Source: Anaerolineales bacterium
GTDB taxonomy: Bacteria; Chloroflexota; Anaerolineae; Anaerolineales; Villigracilaceae
DNA: 64,000 nucleotides
Direction: 5' to 3'
Assembly: GCA_015075275.1 (NCBI GenBank)
Contig: JABTUU010000002.1
Coordinates: forward strand, 930,001-994,000
Position numbers and translations under genes: made by a program. The notes beneath the pieces were generated by a model that searched no databases, was not told where the DNA came from, and was given only the letters and a program-made list of their open reading frames with translations. Positions 1-8,685 of the stretch are shown here, one piece after another (the first letter of the stretch is position 1; each line of letters begins with the position of its first letter).

Positions 1-1493
1 CGCTTCATTTGTTGATGTTCGAATACTTCTTCCTCCTCGAAGCGATGCGTCCCGTCGCGCTGTTCGTGTCCCTGCGTGATGAACCGTTGACGCTCCGCGA
101 ACGAGTCGTGAAAACCTTCAAAGCATGGATTCCCTACCTCGGCGTCATCGTCTTTGTCTTGCTCTATCGCTCGCTCGTGTACAGTCATCCAGGCTTCGGC
201 TATAGCCTCACCGAAGAAGTTGCCCGTGCGCCGATTGAAACCATCACGCAACTCGTTCAACACGTGCTGACGAGTCTCTGGTCTGCCGCCATCGGCGCGT
301 GGATTCAAATTTTCCAATTCCCGAATCCCATCGTCAATGGATTGCGCACGAGCGCGTTGTACATCGCCGTTGTACTCATCGTCGGCGCATGTGCCTTTGC
401 ACTTTCGCGCTTCAACGAAAATGGATCAACTAATGCAAAACGCGAATCGTTGTGGCTCATCGCGCTCGGTGCGATCATGCTCTTACTCGGCGGCGTTCCC
501 TATTGGGTGACGAATCTTCCCGTCACGCTCGGCTTCCCTGCCAACCGCGCATTGTTATCGTTCATGTTCGGCGCATGTTTTTTTCTGATCGGGCTGATTC
601 AACTTCTTCCTGCGCGCGCCAAATATTTCGTCGCCGTTCTTATTGTCGCGCTTTCAGCAGGCAGGCAATTCCTCTGGTCGGTGGATTATCTGCGCGATTG
701 GGAATCGCAAAAGAATCTTTTCTGGCAAATGGTTTGGCGCGCGCCCGCCCTCCAACCAGATACCCTCGTGTTGATGAACGAGAACCTCGAGTTTTCCGCC
801 GACAACTCCATCAGCGCCGCAGTCAATTGGATTTACGATTCGAATCCCTCTGCCGATCATATCAAGTACGCGCTGTTCTATCCCGTCAATCGCCTCGGCG
901 GCTCGCTCCCCTCGCTCGATCCGCACATGCCTGTTGCCTATAATTACACGGCGGGAAAATTTCATGGCAACACATCAGACGCGCTCGCCTTTTACTATGC
1001 CCCTCCGTTTTGTCTCCGCCTGCTCGATCCTGATCTTGACTCGAACAACCGTTTCATTTCGGACTTCAGCCTGATGCGCCAAGCCTCGGCATTATCCAAC
1101 CCCCAACGGATTCTGCGCGAGCCAGTTTCGGCGCCGCCTGCATTCTACGGCATCGAATCTTCGCATGGCTGGTGTTACTATTTCCAAAAAGCGGAGCTCG
1201 CCCGTCAGTTCGGAGATTGGGACGAAGTGAATCGTCTCGCCGAAGATGCCTTTGGTTTAAATGAACATTTCAATAACCCTGTTGAATTGTTCGTGTTCAT
1301 CGAGGGTTATGCTCATGCGGACAAATGGGATGATGCGATTCAACTGTCTAAAGAAGCGCACCGAGTCTCAAAGAGTTACGTTGATCCGCTCCTCTGTAAA
1401 TTATGGAAGCGTATCGAAGTGGAAACGCCTTCGAGCGAAGAGCGCGACGACGCTTTGAAGGAAATCTTCGAATTGACAGATTGCAATCCATGA
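1..1493 (+). CDS. GT-C-like polytopic membrane protein, 5' end outside the window
   Basis: The reading frame is open at the window edge; the visible part is about 497 codons and lacks the N-terminal half of a membrane protein. It is a close paralogue of the next gene. Its first visible residues match the region around residue 170 of that protein, including the shared LRERV.KTFK motif before a transmembrane segment. About five or six hydrophobic segments are followed by a soluble C-terminal part of roughly 270 residues, with a shared FHGNTS motif, a HGWCYYF motif and helical TPR-like repeats at the end. The paralogue suggests a GT-C glycosyltransferase or related envelope protein. The substrate is unknown. 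The stop overlaps the next start by 4 bp (ATGA), so the pair is probably translationally coupled. Confidence 0.7.
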   Translation, partial: LHLLMFEYFFLLEAMRPVALFVSLRDEPLTLRERVVKTFKAWIPYLGVIVFVLLYRSLVYSHPGFGYSLTEEVARAPIETITQLVQHVLTSLWSAAIGAWIQIFQFPNPIVNGLRTSALYIAVVLIVGACAFALSRFNENGSTNAKRESLWLIALGAIMLLLGGVPYWVTNLPVTLGFPANRALLSFMFGACFFLIGLIQLLPARAKYFVAVLIVALSAGRQFLWSVDYLRDWESQKNLFWQMVWRAPALQPDTLVLMNENLEFSADNSISAAVNWIYDSNPSADHIKYALFYPVNRLGGSLPSLDPHMPVAYNYTAGKFHGNTSDALAFYYAPPFCLRLLDPDLDSNNRFISDFSLMRQASALSNPQRILREPVSAPPAFYGIESSHGWCYYFQKAELARQFGDWDEVNRLAEDAFGLNEHFNNPVELFVFIEGYAHADKWDDAIQLSKEAHRVSKSYVDPLLCKLWKRIEVETPSSEERDDALKEIFELTDCNP

Positions 1494-3535
1494 AGCGGCG
1501 CCTTCCGTATTTTGTTTTACTCATCGTCGCCATCCTTGCGTATGGATTGCTCCTTCCGCGCCTCGGCTTTTACTGGGACGACCTGCCCATCTTGTGGATT
1601 CGCTACCAACTCGGCGCCGAAGCGTTGACGCGATATTTCTCCACCAACCGTCCCGTGTGGGGATTGCTCTATCAACTTACCACGAGCGTTATCCCCGATA
1701 AACCCATCTACTGGCAAATCTTCGCGTTGTTTTGGCGTTGGCTCGGCGCGGTAATCGTGCTCGCCATCGTCGAAAAATTGTGGAAGGGCAAGCCGCGGCT
1801 CGTGCTCAGCGTGGCGCTCCTCTTTTTGGTCTACCCTGGATTCACTCAACAATGGTCGGCGTTTTTATACAGCCACTTCTTCATTGTGCTGTTCTTCTTT
1901 TTGCTTTCCTACCTGCTCATGCTTCGCGCCGTCGAAAAGCCGAATCACTATTGGAAGTTAACCGCGCTCGGCTTGTTCTTCTCCGCGCTCAACTTGTGGA
2001 TGATGGAATATTTCTATGTGTTGGAATTGATGCGCGTGGGAGTCATCCTCGCCGCGTTGCGGTATGAGACGTTGAGTCTGCGCGAACGCGTGATCAAAAC
2101 ATTCAAACTCTGGCTTCCGTATTTGATCGTTTTCATTCTGGCGGTTCTCTCGCGGCTGTTCATTTTCAATAATCAAGTGTATGGAATTGGCTTGGGCGCT
2201 TCGCTCAAGTCTGCGCCGCTGGAGACAGTTATTGCGTTGGCGCGGAATATTCGCTTTACGCTGAAACTCGTCCTCCGCGATGCATGGATGCAAGTGACGC
2301 AGTTGCCAAACATTGCGTCAGTGGAGTCCATTCTTAATTCGTATTATTTCGTTGTTGCGGCGGCAATCCTTGTTTTGATCGCGGGATTCTTGTTTATTTC
2401 ACAAAACCGTAGTAACGACTCCAGTTGTTCGGATACAAAGCGACTAAAGTTGCTGCTGCTTGAGGTACTGAGCCCAGATTCGCTCTGGATGATTGGACTT
2501 GGAATCTTCGCCCTTCTGCTTTCGGGCTGGCCCTTCTGGCTGGTAGGATTCGTCCCATCGCTGGCGTGGCCCGCAAGCCGTTTCACGCTTCCATTCATGT
2601 TCGGCGTTAGTTTGATCTTTGCTGGCATCATCAACCTGATTCCCTGGGAGCGGATTCGCATCGTTTTGCTGGTCTCGCTCGTCGCGCTTGCGGCGGGCAA
2701 ACAATTTCTCGCGGCGAATGAATACGCACAAGATTGGCAGACGCAAAAAGAATTGTTCTGGCAGCTGACGTGGCGCGCGCCGAACATTGCGCCTGATACT
2801 GCTATCGTCATGAACGAAGGCGCGTTGAAATTTTATGCGGATAATTCTCTCAGCCCCGTAGTCAATTGGATCTACGCGCCTGAAAAGCGCAGCGAAGATA
2901 TTGATTATGTTTTGCTTTATCCCACCACACGCTTGCGCAGCCCTGCGCTTCCCAAACTTGAACCTGACCTGTCCATCTTCACCGAATATTTAGCGGGACA
3001 ATTTCATGGAAATACATCGCAAATTTTGGCGGTCTATTTCATGCCGCCCGGTTGTCTGCGCGTTCTCGACCCCGAAGTAGATCTTGCCAATCGTTCGATT
3101 CCCGAACAGAGTCTGATGCGTTTCGCCTCACGGCTGACAAATTACGAGTTGATCTCTTCTGAGTCGACGGCGCAAATGCCGAAACCATACGAGCCCGAAC
3201 CGGAGCATGGTTGGTGCTATTACTTCGAGAAGGCGGATTTGGCGCGTCAGTTCGAAAAGTGGGATGAAGTTGCAGCGTTGGGAAATAAGGCGTTCGCTCA
3301 AGGGTTACAGCCGGCGGATCCGGCGGAGCGTTTTCCCTTCATAGAAGGCTACGCCCACCTTGGCTCTTGGGATCGTGCGGTTGAATTATCGAAGCGGTCG
3401 TTCGCCGAGTCGGAACGCATGGGCAAACCGCTTTGTGAGTTGTGGGAGCGGATCGAAGCTGAAACGGCTGCCGGAGGTCCAGAGCGAAGCGAAGCATTGC
3501 TTGCTATTAAGAGAATGTTCGCTTGTAATTCGTGA
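1490..3535 (+). CDS. GT-C-like polytopic membrane protein, tandem paralogue
   Basis: 681 residues from the ATG that overlaps the upstream stop; a longer in-frame start would lie inside the upstream gene. A first transmembrane helix is followed by GFYWDDLP, an acidic motif in the first external loop. This resembles the catalytic Asp position of GT-C (PMT/ArnT-like) enzymes that use polyprenyl-linked sugars outside the membrane. Roughly ten hydrophobic segments follow to about residue 420. A soluble C-terminal region ends in TPR-like helices (HGWCYYFEKADLARQF, then repeat-like segments). Role in surface glycan assembly is inferred; no specific family is recognised with certainty. It is a tandem duplicate of the gene before it. 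Confidence 0.7.
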   Translation: MKRRLPYFVLLIVAILAYGLLLPRLGFYWDDLPILWIRYQLGAEALTRYFSTNRPVWGLLYQLTTSVIPDKPIYWQIFALFWRWLGAVIVLAIVEKLWKGKPRLVLSVALLFLVYPGFTQQWSAFLYSHFFIVLFFFLLSYLLMLRAVEKPNHYWKLTALGLFFSALNLWMMEYFYVLELMRVGVILAALRYETLSLRERVIKTFKLWLPYLIVFILAVLSRLFIFNNQVYGIGLGASLKSAPLETVIALARNIRFTLKLVLRDAWMQVTQLPNIASVESILNSYYFVVAAAILVLIAGFLFISQNRSNDSSCSDTKRLKLLLLEVLSPDSLWMIGLGIFALLLSGWPFWLVGFVPSLAWPASRFTLPFMFGVSLIFAGIINLIPWERIRIVLLVSLVALAAGKQFLAANEYAQDWQTQKELFWQLTWRAPNIAPDTAIVMNEGALKFYADNSLSPVVNWIYAPEKRSEDIDYVLLYPTTRLRSPALPKLEPDLSIFTEYLAGQFHGNTSQILAVYFMPPGCLRVLDPEVDLANRSIPEQSLMRFASRLTNYELISSESTAQMPKPYEPEPEHGWCYYFEKADLARQFEKWDEVAALGNKAFAQGLQPADPAERFPFIEGYAHLGSWDRAVELSKRSFAESERMGKPLCELWERIEAETAAGGPERSEALLAIKRMFACNS

Positions 3536-3545
3536 GAAATTACAC

Positions 3546-3575
3546 TTGATTTAAAGCCTTGTTTGGCTCTACAAT
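3546..3575 (+). promoter_or_regulatory. Candidate promoter of the BMP transporter operon
   Basis: TTGATT at 3546-3551 and TACAAT at 3570-3575 are separated by 18 bp. They lie about 120 nt upstream of the binding-protein start, leaving a long 5' leader. Sequence match only. Confidence 0.4.
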
Positions 3576-3580
3576 AGGGC

Positions 3581-3638
3581 GACGTTAATTTCCACCTGCA
3601 TTTGGCAAGGCGACTGTGAAAGGAGGCGCGGGAACGTC
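3581..3638 (+). promoter_or_regulatory. Possible structured 5' leader of the BMP transporter operon
   Basis: GACGTT (3581-3586) can pair with AACGTC (3633-3638), closing a 58-nt segment in the long leader before the binding-protein gene. I could not match the interior to a known riboswitch class. It may be an uncharacterised cis-regulatory RNA or a chance pairing. Confidence 0.25.
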
Positions 3639-3695
3639 AACGATAAGTTTGCGGTTACATGAATCGGTCAATCAAATTATAAGGAGAAGAAGAAC

Positions 3696-4922
3696 ATGCG
3701 CACAATTGTTACCCGCTTTGCGTTCCTCGCGCTAGCGTTGATGCTTGTTATTTCGGCTTGCTCTCCCGCCGCCCCCGCAGCGACTGAGCCGCCTGCCGCC
3801 TCTACCGCTCCTGCAGAGCCGTATGTGTTCGGTCTGTTGATGGTGGGTCCGTATAATGATCATGGCTATAGTCAAGCCCATTATGAAGCCGGCAAATATG
3901 TGGAAGAAAAAATCGGCGCGAAAATGGTCTATATTGACAAAGTAAATACCGCTGACCGACCAGGCACCACTCCCGATCAACTTGCGGGCGACTTGGTGGC
4001 TCAAGGCGCGAAATTGGTCATCTTCAGTTCAGACGACATGAAAGACGCTGCGACTGCGTTCGCTAAAGCGAATCCGAATATCTATGTAATCATGGGCTCA
4101 GGCGATCAAGTCTGGAAAGAAGCGCCTAACTATGAGGCGATCCCCAACCTTTCCGACATCATGGGACGCATGGAATACGGTAAGATGATCGCTGGTTGCG
4201 CCGCCGCGCTCACCACGCAGACCGGGCAGATCGGCTATCTTGGTCCGTTGATCAACGATGAAACGCGCCGCCTTGCCGCCTCCGCTTACCTGGGCGCCAA
4301 ACATTGCTGGGTTGCCGAAGGCAAAAATCCCGCCGATCTCAAATTTAAGGTAACGTGGGTGGGCTTCTGGTTCAACATCCCCGGCTTTACCGCTGACCCG
4401 ACTCAAATTGTGGACGATTTCTTCAACAGCGGCTACGACGTCGTAATGTCCGGCATTGATACGACTGAAGCCATGGTAGAAGCCGGTAAATTCGCCGCCG
4501 AAGGCAAAACGGTTTGGGCAGTGCCTTACGATTATGAAGGCGCATGCGAGGTTTCGCCGAAGATATGCTTAGGCGTGCCGTACTTCAACTGGAAGCCCAT
4601 GTACCTTGAAGCGATAACCGCCGCCTCGCAAGGTACGTTTACGTCCAGCTTCCAGTGGCGCGGACCCGACTGGTCGGATTTGAACAATCCTGATACGACT
4701 TCGGTCGGATTCTTAAAGGGCGAAGGACTTTCCGCAGAGAATTCTACGAAGATTGACGCGTTCATCGCAGACTTGGCAGGCGGACTTAATTTATGGACCG
4801 GTCCCATTAAGTTGCAGGACGGTTCTGTCTATCTTGCCGACGGCGTAGTGGCGACCGATCCTCAAGTATGGTTCTTGCCGCAACTTCTCGAAGGCATGGA
4901 AGGACAAAGCGCCGCCGAATAA
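3696..4922 (+). CDS. BMP-family ABC transporter substrate-binding lipoprotein
   Basis: 408 residues with a lipoprotein signal peptide (hydrophobic core then LVISAC lipobox, Cys about residue 22) and a Pro/Ala/Thr-rich linker, so it should sit on the outer face of the membrane. The mature part reads as a BMP/PnrA (Med) periplasmic-binding fold, starting FGLLMVGPYNDHGYSQAHYE. Family members bind purine nucleosides or related compounds and work with a double-domain ATPase and two permeases, which is exactly what follows here. AAGGAGAAG lies just before the ATG. It is separated from the ATPase gene by an intrinsic terminator, a common way to make more binding protein than transporter. The exact ligand is not visible. 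Confidence 0.9.
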   Translation: MRTIVTRFAFLALALMLVISACSPAAPAATEPPAASTAPAEPYVFGLLMVGPYNDHGYSQAHYEAGKYVEEKIGAKMVYIDKVNTADRPGTTPDQLAGDLVAQGAKLVIFSSDDMKDAATAFAKANPNIYVIMGSGDQVWKEAPNYEAIPNLSDIMGRMEYGKMIAGCAAALTTQTGQIGYLGPLINDETRRLAASAYLGAKHCWVAEGKNPADLKFKVTWVGFWFNIPGFTADPTQIVDDFFNSGYDVVMSGIDTTEAMVEAGKFAAEGKTVWAVPYDYEGACEVSPKICLGVPYFNWKPMYLEAITAASQGTFTSSFQWRGPDWSDLNNPDTTSVGFLKGEGLSAENSTKIDAFIADLAGGLNLWTGPIKLQDGSVYLADGVVATDPQVWFLPQLLEGMEGQSAAE

Positions 4923-4933
4923 TGTTTTATCAA

Positions 4934-4968
4934 CGTGGGAAGGCAGCCTTTGCCTTCCCACGCTTTTT
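4934..4968 (+). terminator. Intrinsic terminator after the BMP binding-protein gene
   Basis: Perfect 12-bp stem CGTGGGAAGGCA / TGCCTTCCCACG with a 5-nt loop, followed by CTTTTT. It lies inside the operon, so it probably acts as partial attenuation. Confidence 0.85.
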
Positions 4969-5017
4969 ATCGTATAAAGGGGGGAATATAGACTGCTGAG
5001 TTCGCAAAGGAAAAGTA

Positions 5018-6487
5018 ATGAAGGTTGAATTGCGCGGCATTCATAAATACTTTGGCGTAAATCACGCTAACGACGATATTACCCTGACGATCCCTTCCGG
5101 AACGATTCAGGGAATTCTTGGCGAGAATGGCGCGGGCAAAAGCACGCTGATGAAGATCCTCTCCGGATTCATTCACGCGGACAGCGGCGAAGTCTTGCTG
5201 GATGGAAAATCTGTCGTCATCGAGTCGCCTGCGGTTGCGATTCATGACGGCATTGGTATGTTGCATCAAGATCCTTTGGATTTCCCTCCCATGCGCGTGA
5301 TTGACAATTTCATGCTGGGTCAAAAGGGCGGTCTTTTTCCGAATCGCGTCCGCGCCGCGCGAGACCTTCGCCGTCTTCAAAAAGAATTTGATTTCGACAT
5401 TGACCCTGAAAATTACGTCGATTCGCTGACGGTGGGCGAGCGCCAACAATTGGAAATTATGCGTCTCCTATATTTGGGCGCGCGCGTTTTTATCCTCGAT
5501 GAACCGACTACTGGCATTAGCGCGGCGCAAAAGGATAAATTATTTGAAACGCTGAAGAAATTTCGCGAACAGGCGATTACGGTAATCTTTGTTTCGCATA
5601 AATTGGAAGATGTGGAGAAATTGTGCGATCAAGTTGCAGTGCTGCGGCAAGGTAAACTCGTCGGCGCGATGGATAAGCCGTTCAATCAGAAGAAATTGGT
5701 TGAAATGATGTTCGGCAAAGAAGTGCCGTTGGGGACGAAGCAGACGGTGTGTCAGGATCGGACTGTTTTAAACCTGGATCGCGTTTCAATCGAGGGAATG
5801 CGGCTTAAGATTAAGGATATTGATTTCCATATTTGCGAAGGCGAAGTGGTCGGTTTGGCGGGTATGGAAGGTAGCGGGCAAGACCTATTCTTGCGCGCTT
5901 GCGCGGGGCTGATCCGCACGGTGGGCGGCGTAGTGAAGGTGAACGATCGCGATCTTACGGGGAAGTCGTATCATACCTATAAAAAGCACGGCGTAGAATT
6001 TCTGCCCGCCGCGAGATTGGAGCAGGCGCTGGCGCCTGGGCTGACGCTTGCCGAACATTTCATCCTCGCCGAAAAACAGACCGGCGTATTTATCAATCAT
6101 GAGCGCGGACGCCGGCTTGCGGAAGAACGGATAAAAACGTTTAATATCAAAGGCGCGCCGGTAAGCCCGGTCGAGTCGCTATCGGGCGGCAATCAGCAGA
6201 GGACGCTGCTGTCGTTGCTGCGTCATCCGTTGTCGCTGGTCCTGGTCGAACATCCTACGCGCGGGCTTGATATTGAATCGGTGGTCTACATCTGGGGTAA
6301 ATTGAAGGAACGCTGCAAGCAGGGCGCGGCGATCGTTTTCATGTCTTCTGACCTCGATGAGATTCTGCAATATAGCGATCGCGTGCTGGTTTTTTATAAC
6401 GGTCGGATCTCGCATCCTTTCGATGCCAATAAAACGAATGTGCAGCAGTTGGGCGAATTGATCGGGGGCAAAGGTTGGGACGAATGA
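5018..6487 (+). CDS. Sugar/nucleoside-type ABC transporter, double ATP-binding protein
   Basis: 489 residues with two fused ABC domains, the layout of RbsA/NupO-type ATPases. Domain 1 has Walker A GENGAGKST (about 35-43), a divergent signature LTVGERQQ (about 137) and Walker B FILDEPTTG (about 159). Domain 2 has a degenerate Walker A GMEGSGQDL (about 281) but an intact LSGGNQQR signature (about 388). One canonical and one degenerate site is typical for the family. It energises uptake by the two permeases that follow. TATAAAGG and GAATATAGACT upstream could give it its own weak promoter downstream of the terminator. Confidence 0.93.
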   Translation: MKVELRGIHKYFGVNHANDDITLTIPSGTIQGILGENGAGKSTLMKILSGFIHADSGEVLLDGKSVVIESPAVAIHDGIGMLHQDPLDFPPMRVIDNFMLGQKGGLFPNRVRAARDLRRLQKEFDFDIDPENYVDSLTVGERQQLEIMRLLYLGARVFILDEPTTGISAAQKDKLFETLKKFREQAITVIFVSHKLEDVEKLCDQVAVLRQGKLVGAMDKPFNQKKLVEMMFGKEVPLGTKQTVCQDRTVLNLDRVSIEGMRLKIKDIDFHICEGEVVGLAGMEGSGQDLFLRACAGLIRTVGGVVKVNDRDLTGKSYHTYKKHGVEFLPAARLEQALAPGLTLAEHFILAEKQTGVFINHERGRRLAEERIKTFNIKGAPVSPVESLSGGNQQRTLLSLLRHPLSLVLVEHPTRGLDIESVVYIWGKLKERCKQGAAIVFMSSDLDEILQYSDRVLVFYNGRISHPFDANKTNVQQLGELIGGKGWDE

Positions 6488-6503
6488 CGCTTTTCGAAAG
6501 GAT

Positions 6504-6523
6504 AAATTTCACGGCTGAAATTT
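6504..6523 (+). repeat. Perfect inverted repeat between ATPase and permease genes
   Basis: AAATTTCA and TGAAATTT flank a CGGC loop, 47 bp intergenic. It could form a small hairpin near the permease start. Function unknown. Confidence 0.5.
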
Positions 6524-6534
6524 AAGGCGCTACT

Positions 6535-7569
6535 ATGAAACATACAACGCTAAATCGCATAGGTTTTCAACTTTTCGCCCTGCTCTTGGCATTTGGCATC
6601 GCTTCGCTGGTATTGCTTGCGGTGGGCGCGTCTCCCGTTCAAATTTATAAAGATATGTTCGGATCGCTCGGCACAAAGGGCAAGATCGCCGACGTGCTGG
6701 TGAGTTGGGCTCCGCTGTTATTGGCGACTGCCGGGCTGTTGATCACGTTTGCCGCGGGTTTGTGGAATATTGGCGTGGAAGGACAGATCACTTTTGGTGC
6801 GATCGGTACGACGTTGGTTTTACGCCTGTTGCAAAATAGCGCGATGAACGCCGGGTTTATTATTGCCTTGAGTATCTTTGCCGGCATGCTCGCCGGCGCG
6901 TTGTGGGCGGCTCTGGCGGGCGCGTTGAAAACGTTTGGCGGAGTCAACGAGATCTTCGGCGGGTTGGGCTTGAATTTCGTCGCCACTGCGCTCACGATTT
7001 ATCTCGTCTTCGGTCCGTGGAAGCGCCCGGGCACCGGTTCAATGAGCGGTACGCAACCGTTCCCCGAACAGTTTAACTTACCTTTGTTTGAGGGGTTGCG
7101 ACTGAGTCCGTGGGCGCTTGTTGTCGCCGTCGTGGGCATTGTCTTTGTGTACTTCCTGTTGCAAGGAACGTACTTCGGTCTACGGCTGAAAGCGGTAGGC
7201 AAGAATTTCCGCGCCGCTTATCTGCTCGGCATTCCAACATGGCAATATATGATGTTCTCGTTCTTGTTATGCGGTGCGTTATCGGGCGCGGCGGGCGCGT
7301 TGCAAGTCACGGCGGTCTATCATCGTCTGATTCCTTCCATCTCTAGCGGATATGGCTATTTAGGGCTTATGGTGGCGATGCTTGTCAACTATCAAGCGAT
7401 TGCGGCAATTCCGGTCGCATTCTTCTTTGCCGCGCTTAATATCGGCAGCATTCAACTGCCTATCGTGCACAAACTCGATTCGTCCTTCTCGGGCGTTTTA
7501 CAGGGGTTGTTAGTGTTGTTTATCTTGCTTGCGGAAGGCGCGCGTCAGCGACTGACGCCGAAAGCGTAA
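6535..7569 (+). CDS. ABC transporter permease, first (nucleoside/BMP type)
   Basis: 344 residues, almost entirely hydrophobic with about eight to ten membrane segments. The segment from about residue 75 (GLWNIGVEGQITFGA) is the conserved permease motif of the RbsC/NupP superfamily (BPD_transp_2). It should form the membrane channel with the following permease. It is 47 bp after the ATPase gene and 7 bp before the second permease gene. Confidence 0.92.
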   Translation: MKHTTLNRIGFQLFALLLAFGIASLVLLAVGASPVQIYKDMFGSLGTKGKIADVLVSWAPLLLATAGLLITFAAGLWNIGVEGQITFGAIGTTLVLRLLQNSAMNAGFIIALSIFAGMLAGALWAALAGALKTFGGVNEIFGGLGLNFVATALTIYLVFGPWKRPGTGSMSGTQPFPEQFNLPLFEGLRLSPWALVVAVVGIVFVYFLLQGTYFGLRLKAVGKNFRAAYLLGIPTWQYMMFSFLLCGALSGAAGALQVTAVYHRLIPSISSGYGYLGLMVAMLVNYQAIAAIPVAFFFAALNIGSIQLPIVHKLDSSFSGVLQGLLVLFILLAEGARQRLTPKA

Positions 7570-7576
7570 ATACGTT

Positions 7577-8575
7577 ATGGAAACTGCGCTCATACTCACC
7601 GGACTTGGCAGCGTATTCTTTGCCTCCGCGCCCATTGTTTTTGCCGTAATCGGCGAGACGATTGCCGAACGCGCCGGCGTGATCAACCTTTCGATCAACG
7701 GAATGATCCTTCTCTCTGCGATGGGAGGCTTTGTCGTTTCGTTCCAGACCGGAAGTCTGTTCGCCGGATTCTTAACTGGCGCGCTAATTGGGGCGCTGGT
7801 CGCTTTCATCGTAGCGTTCTCTTCGATCACGCTGAAGCAATCGCAAGTTGCGGTTGGGTTCGTCCTCGCGCTCACTTGCCGCGATCTCGCATACTTTCTC
7901 GGCAACGACTACATGGGTAAAGGCGGTCCGCGTCTGCCCGCCTGGGATCTGCCGGTGTTAAGCGATATTCCCATAGTAGGTCCGATCTTCTTTCATCAAG
8001 ACTTGATCACTTATATTAGTTTCCTTATGATTTTTCTCTCGTGGTTGTGGATCTTCCGCACGCGCCCCGGCTTGATGTTGCAAGGCATTGGCGAACGTCC
8101 CGCTTCCGCGTATGTGCGCGGTGCGAACGTCAACCTGATGCGTTATGCATATACGGTCTTGGGCGGCGCGATTGCAGGTCTGGCTGGTCCCGCCTATTCT
8201 CTCAGCGTAAAAGCCGGTTGGAACGGCACCATCTCGGGATTGGACGGATTCGGCTGGATCGCGCTGGCTATTACGATCTTTGGCGGTTGGAATCCATTGC
8301 GCGGCGCTTTTGGAGCGTATCTATTCGGCTTGCTGCAATGGCTGGGGTTGGTGTTACAGCCCAGTCTGCCGAACGTTCCTTCGCAGGTATTGCAGGTTGC
8401 GCCGTTTCCGTTGATGATTCTCACCCTGTTTCTCGTCAACATCGGCAGCACAGAATGGGTTGAACGTACGCTGGCGGCAATGCCTGAATCGTCTCGGCGA
8501 TTTCTCACCCGCGCTTTGCGCGCTTTACGCGCTTCGCCGCCCGCTTCGTTAGGCGTTCCCTTCGAAAGGGAGTGA
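7577..8575 (+). CDS. ABC transporter permease, second (nucleoside/BMP type)
   Basis: 332 residues, hydrophobic throughout, with the motif GETIAERAGVINLSINGM (about 27-44) that marks the NupQ-like partner permease. Later GWIALAITIFGGWNPLRGAFGA is the conserved C-terminal motif of this family. It closes the importer operon of binding protein, ATPase and two permeases. Confidence 0.92.
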   Translation: METALILTGLGSVFFASAPIVFAVIGETIAERAGVINLSINGMILLSAMGGFVVSFQTGSLFAGFLTGALIGALVAFIVAFSSITLKQSQVAVGFVLALTCRDLAYFLGNDYMGKGGPRLPAWDLPVLSDIPIVGPIFFHQDLITYISFLMIFLSWLWIFRTRPGLMLQGIGERPASAYVRGANVNLMRYAYTVLGGAIAGLAGPAYSLSVKAGWNGTISGLDGFGWIALAITIFGGWNPLRGAFGAYLFGLLQWLGLVLQPSLPNVPSQVLQVAPFPLMILTLFLVNIGSTEWVERTLAAMPESSRRFLTRALRALRASPPASLGVPFERE

Positions 8576-8670
8576 TGCGCCGCCGAACGAAGGTTTTCAA
8601 AACCGCATCAACTTAAGCGGACTGTTAGGTTAAGCCTTGGAAGCCCGCTTTTGCGTTTAAGTATATCGAG

Positions 8671-8685
8671 TAAAATTAATCCATG
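8671..8685 (+). promoter_or_regulatory. Candidate leaderless promoter of threonine synthase
   Basis: TAAAAT (8671-8676) is followed by only six bases (TAATCC) before the ATG at 8683. The expected transcription start would be at or next to the A of the ATG, and no Shine-Dalgarno sequence is present. Confidence 0.45.
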
